Below are positions 33,537-39,182 of a stretch of DNA of 39,182 bases, piece by piece. The notes under the pieces were generated by a model that was given only the letters and a program-made list of their open reading frames with translations, was not told the DNA's origin and did no database searches. Both the position numbers and the translations under genes were made by a program. Numbering within the stretch: position 1 is the first letter of the stretch; every line of letters starts with the position of its first letter. The stretch lies in assembly GCA_013334855.1 (NCBI GenBank), contig JAAXWU010000007.1, positions 1 through 39,182 of the forward strand. Direction: 5' to 3'. Source of the stretch: Chlorobaculum sp. (GTDB lineage: Bacteria; Bacteroidota; Chlorobiia; Chlorobiales; Chlorobiaceae).

Positions 33537-34185
33537 GCGAGCGGTCGGCCTCGCGCACCGCTTCGACGAACCGCCGGATCTTCAGCGCATCCTTGATGCC
33601 CGGCGCGGACTCGACGCCGCTCGCCGTATCGACGCCCCATGGGCGAACGAGGCGCACGGCATCGGCGACGTTCTCCGGCTTCAGCCCGCCCGCAAGCAGC
33701 GACCAGCCGAAGTCGCGAGTCGCGTCGAAAAGCGCCGCAGCGGTTCGCGCCTCGATGCTCTCGCCGGTGCCGCCAGCGGTGACGGGGCTGTAGGCGTCGA
33801 AGAGAAAGCTCCGGCATCCCGTGCTCCCGGCGAACTCCCGTACCTGCGACACCGCGAACTCCGGCCCTGGCCGGAAGACCCGGATCACCCGGAATCCCTC
33901 GATTCGAAGCGTCTTTTCGGCATCATACTCGTCCGAATGAAGCTGCGCCGCCTGCAAGCCGCAGTATCGGCAGAGATCGACGATCTCCTCGGGCGACTGC
34001 TCGACGAAGATGCCCACGGCGGAGACGAGCGGCGGCAGCCGGGCGATGATGGCGCGAGCGGCGTCGGCATCGATCCTGCGCGGACTGCTCCGGCTGAAGT
34101 TGAAGCCGAGAGCATCCGCCCCGGCGAGCGCGGCCTGGAGGGCGTCTTCCGTGCGGGTGATGCCGCAGATCTTGATTTTCGTCAT
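33523..34185 (-). CDS. trpF: Phosphoribosylanthranilate isomerase
   Basis: TrpF catalyses the Amadori rearrangement of phosphoribosylanthranilate, the third step of tryptophan synthesis. The 220-residue TIM barrel begins MTKIKICGITRTEDA, with catalytic Cys7 in KICGI. It continues with GADALGFNFSRSSPRRI, AQLHSDE, FLFDAYSPVTAGGTGE (catalytic Asp) and the phosphate-binding end LAGGLKPENV and VDTASGVESAPGIKD. Length is normal. It stands alone, apart from trpG at 15.9 kb. Its stop overlaps the convergent hydrolase gene by 14 bases, leaving no room for a separate terminator. Confidence 0.96.
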   Translation of the reverse strand: MTKIKICGITRTEDALQAALAGADALGFNFSRSSPRRIDADAARAIIARLPPLVSAVGIFVEQSPEEIVDLCRYCGLQAAQLHSDEYDAEKTLRIEGFRVIRVFRPGPEFAVSQVREFAGSTGCRSFLFDAYSPVTAGGTGESIEARTAAALFDATRDFGWSLLAGGLKPENVADAVRLVRPWGVDTASGVESAPGIKDALKIRRFVEAVREADRSLTNG

Positions 34186-34455
34186 GAAGCGTTCCGTTGT
34201 ATTCGGCGGAAAAGGTCAATGCCAAAAGTAAAAAATTGTTCTGCAAAAACTCATTGGCAAGTAACGGGTTACAAAATGGAGTCTCTTCTCTTGCATTATC
34301 CGAGTCTGACATTCGTCCATTCACTCCACATTGCCCATTTCCTCTTTCCCTGAGCTGTGGTAAACGGTTCACCCGATTTCCAGTGGCTTCGTTTTGTGTT
34401 TTAAGCTATTTATCCGTATAATTCAAGCCGATTATCGCAGATCATCCGCCATCGA

Positions 34456-34527
34456 TGGGGCGTCGCCAAGTGGTAAGGCATCGGCCTTTGGAGCCGACAT
34501 TCGCAGGTTCGAATCCTGCCGCCCCAG
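34456..34527 (+). tRNA. tRNA-Gln (anticodon UUG)
   Basis: A complete 72-nt cloverleaf without encoded CCA. The acceptor TGGGGCG (34456-34462) pairs with CGCCCCA (34520-34526), with discriminator G at 34527. The anticodon stem TCGGC/GCCGA encloses the loop CTTTGGA, giving anticodon TTG, which reads CAA (Gln). The T arm is GCAGG-TTCGAAT-CCTGC. The 270 bases between trpF and this tRNA contain no gene, and about 210 bases follow before the next gene. Confidence 0.95.
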
Positions 34528-34735
34528 CAAAACAGCCGGACGCCATCGTGTCCGCATACAAATCCACCGCCTTTCACGGCGAAGCCTTTTGCCCCGTGAT
34601 TACCGTGTCAAGAGCATCCCGACTGAAATCAGAGCCGTTATACAGCTCATCGCCCTCCATCGCGTTGCATTTCCATTTCCGACAGTCGCGCTTTACAGGA
34701 AAACCCGTGAACCGAACCGATTCTGCCATTGAACC

Positions 34736-35626
34736 ATGAAAGTGCTTGAACCGAACCCGATAGCGGCGCAGTTCCGTGACGCCGTCCGCCGCGAGATATG
34801 CGAGGAGAAGCTCAAGATCAACATTGTCGGTATTCTCGCCTCGACCGACCCCGCCTCGATCACCTACGCTGATTATACTCGCGCCGGTTGCGAGGATGTG
34901 GGCATTTTTTTCGATCTCAGGATGACCGAACCGGAATCGGTCCGCCAGATTCTCGAAGAGGCCAACCGCGACATCACGGTTCACGGCATCTTCGTCTACT
35001 ACCCGATCTGGGGCGACGAGCGCGATGCGGAGTTGCGCGATCTGATTTCGCCGCGCAAGGATGTGGAGGGGCTGTCGCCGCACTGGATTCAGAAGCTCTA
35101 CGCCAACGAGCGCTTCGATGACGAGGGGCGGCGCTTCAAGGCGATCCTGCCCTGCACGCCGCTGGCGATCATCAAGCTGCTCGAAGCCACCGATGCGTAC
35201 GAACCCTACGGCCTGCCGTTCGAAGGGCGGCAGATCACCATCTTCAACCGCTCGGAGGTTGTCGGACGACCGCTCGCCTACATGCTTTCGAACGACGGTG
35301 CGCGGGTTTATTCGTTCGACATCAATGGCGGGTTTGTCGTTGACGTCAACAGCGCCGATCCTGAAGCGCGGCCCGTCACTCGGGCGGAAGCGCTCAGCCA
35401 GTCCGATATCGTCATCACCGGCGTGCCGTCGCCGCACTTCGACAAGGTGCGGGCGGAGGAGCTGAAGCCGGGCGCGATCTGCCTCAACTTCTCCTACGTC
35501 CAGAACTTCGAGCCGGAGGCCAAGGAGGCCGCGTCGCTCTTCATCCCGCGAGTTGGCCCCATGACGGTGGCCATGTGCATGAGAAACGCCCTGCAACTCT
35601 ATCGCAACTACCACTATGAAGCTTGA
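34736..35626 (+). CDS. FolD-family methylene-THF dehydrogenase, MTD1-like (cyclohydrolase residues replaced)
   Basis: The 296-residue product has the FolD fold: an N-terminal catalytic domain, then a Rossmann domain (ITIFNRSEVVGRPLAYMLSNDGARVYSFD, DIVITGVPSPHF). Key FolD positions differ. In the active-site stretch PASITYADYTRAGCEDVGI the Lys (Lys54 in E. coli) is Thr48. The Gln of VQLP is Tyr88 (FVYYP), and the Asp of KDVDG is Glu111 (KDVEG). All three changes match what I recall of yeast MTD1, a monofunctional NAD-dependent dehydrogenase without cyclohydrolase activity. So it probably only oxidises methylene-THF to methenyl-THF with NAD. Its 3' end overlaps fchA by 11 bases, which would supply the missing cyclohydrolase. 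No strong ribosome site is visible. Confidence 0.88.
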   Translation: MKVLEPNPIAAQFRDAVRREICEEKLKINIVGILASTDPASITYADYTRAGCEDVGIFFDLRMTEPESVRQILEEANRDITVHGIFVYYPIWGDERDAELRDLISPRKDVEGLSPHWIQKLYANERFDDEGRRFKAILPCTPLAIIKLLEATDAYEPYGLPFEGRQITIFNRSEVVGRPLAYMLSNDGARVYSFDINGGFVVDVNSADPEARPVTRAEALSQSDIVITGVPSPHFDKVRAEELKPGAICLNFSYVQNFEPEAKEAASLFIPRVGPMTVAMCMRNALQLYRNYHYEA

Positions 35627-36239
35627 CGGCACGCTCGGTTCGACCCCGGTTTCCATCTATCTCGACACGCTCGCCAGCGCCGATCCCACCCCCGGCGGCG
35701 GCGCGGCGGCGGCAGTCACGGCGGCGCAGGGAGTCGCGCTGCTCTCGATGGTCTGCAACCTGACCATCGCCAAGAAGAAGTTCGCCGACGTGGAGCATGA
35801 AGTACGCACGATTCACGATGAGTGCGAAACCGCCCGCCGCCAGATGCTCAACCTCGGCGACCGAGACATGGAGGTGTTCGGCACGATCATGGAGGTCTAC
35901 AAGATGCCGAAAGCGACGCCGGAAGAGGCCGAAGCCCGCCGCACGGCGATCCAGCTCGCGCTCAAGGCCAGCTCCGAAGCGCCGTTCGAGCTGTTCAAGC
36001 GCTGCCTCGCCATGCTCCCACACGCCGACCGCCTCGAAAAGATCGGCAATCCCTCCGTCCTCAGCGACGTTATCGTTGGCCGCTACCTGCTCGTCGCCGG
36101 GCTGATGAGCGCCATGGCCAACGTCGAAGTCAACCTCGCCAGCATCGACGATGCCGAATTCTGCAAAGCGAAGCGCGAGGTGATGCTTCCGGCGATTGGA
36201 AGTATGGGTGAGAACTGGCGGGGGCTGGCGGGGAGGTAG
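35616..36239 (+). CDS. fchA: Methenyltetrahydrofolate cyclohydrolase / FTCD-C (cyclodeaminase) family
   Basis: The 207-residue helical protein belongs to the formiminotransferase-cyclodeaminase C-terminal family (PF04961), which includes FchA. The signature SADPTPGGGAAAAVTAAQGVALL lies near residues 20-45, followed by NLTIAKKKF and helices to the C-terminus. It should hydrolyse methenyl-THF to 10-formyl-THF, completing the work of the overlapping MTD1-like dehydrogenase. Start ATG 35616 lies inside the dehydrogenase gene, so translation is coupled. The last 304 bases (35934-36237) are duplicated at 38668-38971, downstream of a two-gene module. The gene may therefore be a hybrid whose 3' end came with that insertion. 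Confidence 0.9.
   Translation: MKLDGTLGSTPVSIYLDTLASADPTPGGGAAAAVTAAQGVALLSMVCNLTIAKKKFADVEHEVRTIHDECETARRQMLNLGDRDMEVFGTIMEVYKMPKATPEEAEARRTAIQLALKASSEAPFELFKRCLAMLPHADRLEKIGNPSVLSDVIVGRYLLVAGLMSAMANVEVNLASIDDAEFCKAKREVMLPAIGSMGENWRGLAGR
35934..36237 (+). repeat. Left copy of a 304-bp direct repeat (3' half of fchA)
   Basis: It aligns without gaps to 38668-38971 (offset 2,734 bases). The first 32 bases are identical; I count 18 mismatches in 304 positions (about 94% identity). Sixteen are synonymous, and two fall in one codon near the end (Glu here, Val in the right copy). Similarity ends at the stop codon's first base; the sequences beyond are unrelated. Confidence 0.93.
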
Positions 36240-36419
36240 AAGAGGCAGTGAGGGGCGTATAGGATTTTTTCAAGTGAGCACAAGTGAATAAAATCCGTTT
36301 ATTGTGTTTAGGATTCAATGAATGGTTATTATTAAGCCAATCGGCACTCCTTTGTGAATTGCTCGGGTGAAACAAGGAGGCGTTCGCGGTAACTACACGG
36401 GATCAATAAAGGAACATCG

Positions 36420-37628
36420 ATGCAACCACTTTCTTCCATTGAGCTTGAAGCATTGCTGGATGATCTTGAATCCGATCTTGTTGAACGCAAGCAATCATTT
36501 AAAGGCGAAACTCCGAAAAAAGGGAGACAAGCCGTATGCGCATTCTGCAACGACTTGCCAAATCATAACAAACCGGGAATTTTGTTCATCGGCGCTTGTG
36601 ATAACGGTACTCCATCATATGAGCCGATTACAGACGAGTTGCTGCGAACTCTCGCTGATATGAAAACCGATGGCAATATTCTGCCTCTCCCGGTGCTGAC
36701 GGTGGAGAAAAGAGTACTGAAGGGGGCGGAAATGGCTGTGGTTACCGTCATGCCATCGGACATGCCACCAGTTAAATATGATGGTCGAATTTGGGTAAGG
36801 ACTGGCCCCTGTCGATCCATCGCTAATGAGCAGGAAGAGCGAATTCTCAATGAAAAAAGGAGATACAAACATCTTCCTTTCGATCTTTATCCGGTTCCAA
36901 CAGCACGGGTTACCGATCTTTCAAAACTGATTTTCGAAAACGAATATCTCCCGTCAGCATTTGCCTCCGATGTTCTCGAAGCCAACAACCGGAGCTATGA
37001 GGAGCGTCTCGCTTCATGCAAGATGATCGTATCGCCGGAAGATTCAACTCCGACTGTTCTTGGTTTACTTGCTATCGGGAAAAGTCCACAGGATTTCCTG
37101 CCAGGTGCGTATATACAGTTCCTGCGGATCGACGGATTCGAACTGGCTGATTCCGTTATCGATGAAGCCAATATCGGCGGCGCTCTGGTCGATATGCTTC
37201 GAAGGACTGAGGAAAAGCTGCACTCCCATAACAGAACGGCACTCGATATTCTGTCTGCGCCTACTCACCGGTCAGAAACACCCTATCCGCAGGTGGCGAT
37301 CCAGCAGATACTGTACAATGCCGTGCTGCATCGCACCTATGAGAGCACCAATGCGCCGGTTCGGGTTTACTGGTTCAATGACAGAGTCGAAATCATCAGT
37401 CCGGGCGGTCCCTATGGCAATGTGACTATTGAGAATTTCGGACGACCCGGAATTACCGATTATCGCAATCCCGATATCGGAGATGTTTTGAAAACATTCG
37501 GGTTCGTTCAGGCATTTGGAAGGGGGATTGCTACAGCCAGAAAGGAGATGGAGCGAAATGGCAATCCGCCTCCGGAGTTCAGTGTCAATCAGTCAGCCAT
37601 TGTCTGCATTCTGAAACGCAAGCCATGA
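36420..37628 (+). CDS. Schlafen/AlbA_2-domain ATP-binding protein (COG2865-like)
   Basis: The 402-residue product starts with an AlbA_2 (Schlafen AAA-4, nucleic-acid-binding) domain at about 10-140: ESDLVERKQSFKG, AVCAFCNDL, GILFIGACDNG, and VRTGPCRSIAN. A linker region follows, then a C-terminal GHKL-type HATPase part at about 290-370: QILYNAVLHRTYE with the Asn300 box, NDRVEIISPGGPYG, and GIATARKEMERNG. This order is that of COG2865 proteins, often annotated as transcriptional regulators; AlbA_2/Schlafen domains also occur in RNA-targeting immune proteins. It overlaps the ParA-like gene by 4 bases, so the two form a coupled pair. GC content is lower than the flanking fchA copies. The ATG has no strong ribosome site; about 180 non-coding bases separate it from fchA. 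Confidence 0.85.
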   Translation: MQPLSSIELEALLDDLESDLVERKQSFKGETPKKGRQAVCAFCNDLPNHNKPGILFIGACDNGTPSYEPITDELLRTLADMKTDGNILPLPVLTVEKRVLKGAEMAVVTVMPSDMPPVKYDGRIWVRTGPCRSIANEQEERILNEKRRYKHLPFDLYPVPTARVTDLSKLIFENEYLPSAFASDVLEANNRSYEERLASCKMIVSPEDSTPTVLGLLAIGKSPQDFLPGAYIQFLRIDGFELADSVIDEANIGGALVDMLRRTEEKLHSHNRTALDILSAPTHRSETPYPQVAIQQILYNAVLHRTYESTNAPVRVYWFNDRVEIISPGGPYGNVTIENFGRPGITDYRNPDIGDVLKTFGFVQAFGRGIATARKEMERNGNPPPEFSVNQSAIVCILKRKP

Positions 37629-38644
37629 GTACGCCGGTTCTGACTTTTTTCAATAATAAAGGCGGTGTCGGCAAGACGTCGCTGATCTATCATCTTTCAT
37701 GGATGTTTGCCGCGCTTGGAAAAAGGATCGTTGTTGCCGATATCGATCCGCAGGCTAATCTTACCGCGGCGTTTCTGGATGAAGACCGGATCGACAGCCT
37801 CTGGAACGGCCAAGAACCCGGGACAACCATGTATCAATGCATCAGCCCTCTTGCCGGTATCGGGGATATCGTCAAACCAGAGCTTCAGCATATTTCGCCC
37901 AATCTCTACATGCTTCCCGGTGACGTGAGTCTTTCCAGCTTTGAAGATACCTTGTCGTCTGTATGGCCGGAGAGTATGGGGGATAACAATCTGTATCGTC
38001 CCATGCGCATCATCACTGCGTTTTGGCAAGTGATGCAGATGGCGGCCGATCAGGTTCAGGCCGACCTCATTCTCGTGGATATTGGCCCGAATCTCGGCGC
38101 GATCAATCGTTCGGTGCTCATCGCGACAAATTACGTAGTCATTCCGCTTGGTGCGGATCTGTTTTCACTGCAAGGTTTGAAAAACCTCGGACCGACGTTG
38201 AGAAGCTGGAAAGGGCTATGGCAGAAAAGGCTGGATAACTGGAATGATAATACTGAATGTAGCAGATATCCTGATTTCAGACTGCCTCAGGGGATAATGC
38301 AGTCTGTCGGTTATCTCTGTCAGCAGCACGGCGTCAGACTGGATCGTCCGGTGAAAGCCTATGACAAGTGGGTACAGCGAATACCTGAGATCTACAGAAA
38401 ATCGGTATTGAATGTGATTCCTGATCAACTACCGGAACGGCAGGAAGATGACCCATACTGTCTGGCAACCATCCGGCATTATCGAAGCCTTATTCCAATG
38501 GCGCAAGAGCATCGCAAGCCGATTTTCAACCTGACTTCGGCAGATGGAGCCATCGGAAGCCATGCCAATGCCGTGCGGGATGCAAAAAATGAGTTCAAGC
38601 TTCTCGCGTCGAGGATCGCTGAACTTATCGGGATGCCGTTATAG
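37625..38644 (+). CDS. ParA/Soj-like P-loop ATPase
   Basis: The 339-residue product has the deviant Walker A of the ParA/MinD family, KGGVGKTS at 12-19. It continues with VADIDPQANLTAAF (Walker A' region) and LILVDIGPNLGAINRSVLIATNYVVIPLGADLFSLQGL (Walker B and following helix). The C-terminal third (about 200-339) is longer than in plasmid ParA and contains no recognised domain. No ParB partner or parS-like sites are visible, so chromosome or plasmid partitioning is unlikely. The coupling with an AlbA_2/HATPase gene suggests a two-component module of another kind, possibly defence (inference). Its stop lies 24 bases before the duplicated fchA fragment. Confidence 0.88.
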   Translation: MSTPVLTFFNNKGGVGKTSLIYHLSWMFAALGKRIVVADIDPQANLTAAFLDEDRIDSLWNGQEPGTTMYQCISPLAGIGDIVKPELQHISPNLYMLPGDVSLSSFEDTLSSVWPESMGDNNLYRPMRIITAFWQVMQMAADQVQADLILVDIGPNLGAINRSVLIATNYVVIPLGADLFSLQGLKNLGPTLRSWKGLWQKRLDNWNDNTECSRYPDFRLPQGIMQSVGYLCQQHGVRLDRPVKAYDKWVQRIPEIYRKSVLNVIPDQLPERQEDDPYCLATIRHYRSLIPMAQEHRKPIFNLTSADGAIGSHANAVRDAKNEFKLLASRIAELIGMPL

Positions 38645-38667
38645 CTCCGGTATGAACCGTGTTTGAC

Positions 38668-38973
38668 GCCCGCCGCACGGCGATCCAGCTCGCGCTCAAA
38701 GCCAGCTCCGAAGCGCCGTTCGAACTCTTCAAGCGCTGCCTCGCCATGCTGCCCCACGCCGACCGCCTCGAAAAGATCGGCAATCCCTCCGTCCTCAGCG
38801 ACGTTATCGTTGGCCGCTACCTGCTCGTCGCCGGGCTGATGAGCGCGATGGCGAACGTCGAGGTCAACCTCGCCAGCATCGACGACGCGGAGTTCTGCAA
38901 GGCGAAGCGCGAGGTGATGCTTCCGGCCATCGGAAGCATGGGCGTTAACTGGCGGGGGCTGGCGGGGAGGTGA
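38668..38973 (+). pseudogene. fchA: Truncated second copy of fchA (3' half), right direct repeat
   Basis: The frame from 38659 encodes 104 residues, of which all but the first three match the C-terminal half of FchA (ARRTAIQLALKASSEAP to NWRGLAGR). The 5' half with the PGGG signature is missing, so the product would not be functional. There are no stops or frameshifts and nearly all changes against the left copy are synonymous, so the fragment is either young or was under selection in an intact gene until recently. It is best read as the displaced original 3' end, or as the end of a foreign fchA, at the right border of the inserted module. Confidence 0.9.
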
Positions 38974-39125
38974 CGGGGGATTTCGGTTTCGATTTCATGG
39001 AGCACGAGTAGTTCTGGAAATGCTCTAACAGAAAATCATTCGTGCGTTCTTACTTTTGTTTTGGTTCAGCGTGAATTGGAGAAATCGACCGTTTGAGTTA
39101 GAGTGCAAAAACGGAGGAATTCACC

Positions 39126-39182
39126 ATGCGAAAAGTGAGAAAAAACTACACCCCACAGGAAAAGGTCGCTCTCCTGAAACGG
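39126..39182 (+). CDS. Start of an IS3-like transposase subunit (3' end outside window)
   Basis: The frame begins MRKVRKNYTPQEKVALLKR and is cut by the window edge. This opening is typical of HTH-containing transposase OrfA proteins of IS3-like elements. A strong ribosome site (ACGGAGG) lies about 9 bases before the ATG. The 150 bases upstream, after the fchA fragment, probably contain the left end of the insertion sequence, but its terminal repeat cannot be defined without the other end. Confidence 0.6.
   Translation, partial: MRKVRKNYTPQEKVALLKR

Noticed and set aside
37625-38644. ParA-like protein as part of a plasmid or chromosome partition locus
   Set aside because: No ParB gene or repeated parS-like sites are present, and the partner gene is of the AlbA_2/HATPase type.

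Overview
The window reads as a chromosome segment of a green sulfur bacterium, most likely Chlorobaculum/Chlorobium. Support is indirect. The core genes have a GC-rich, third-position-GC codon bias, and the primary sigma factor is short and lacks region 1.1, as in Bacteroidota/Chlorobiota. A bacillithiol gene (bshC), system II cytochrome c maturation genes and cytochrome bd are also present. This is inference from gene content, not a database match.

Layout. 1-1.45 kb is a decay zone with the 3' end of an ISL3-like transposase and a 5'-truncated thiC remnant. 1.5-9.6 kb carries cytochrome bd (cydAB) and its assembly exporter (cydDC). These pairs are separated by an accessory block: a ParE/RelE-type toxin-antitoxin pair and a TIR-FGE fusion protein bracketed by short palindromic repeats. 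9.6-10.9 kb holds a 'four helix bundle suffix' protein gene enclosed by inverted arrays of a 9-nt-period repeat (GTGGACNNN), then a lipocalin. 11.0-15.6 kb is a strikingly AT-rich insertion coding a large RecQ-like helicase whose C-terminal part lies in the -1 frame after an A9 run. 15.9-20.3 kb has trpG, a LOG-family gene, a haem-binding protein, a Cys-bearing HTH regulator, and resB-ccsA. 20.4-25.7 kb on the minus strand is a patatin/beta-barrel outer-membrane protein, surE and bshC. 25.8-34.2 kb holds core genes: accD, thyX, clpP, valS, sigA, an alpha/beta hydrolase and trpF. tRNA-Gln(UUG) follows. 34.7-36.2 kb encodes a folate pair: an MTD1-like methylene-THF dehydrogenase lacking the FolD cyclohydrolase residues, overlapped by fchA, which can supply the cyclohydrolase step.

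The right end holds the most unusual structure. A two-gene module (Schlafen/AlbA_2-type ATP-binding protein plus a ParA-like ATPase) sits between the complete fchA and a second 304-bp copy of the fchA 3' end. The copies are about 94% identical and differ almost only at third codon positions. This looks like a 2.7-kb cassette inserted in fchA that brought or regenerated the gene's 3' end. An IS3-like transposase begins at the window edge.

A second recurring theme is a family of inverted arrays with GGAC every 9-10 nt. They occur at 9.6, 10.3, 20.3 and 26.7 kb, always next to stop codons, with one in-frame copy inside the four-helix-bundle gene. That gene is the best candidate partner for these repeats.
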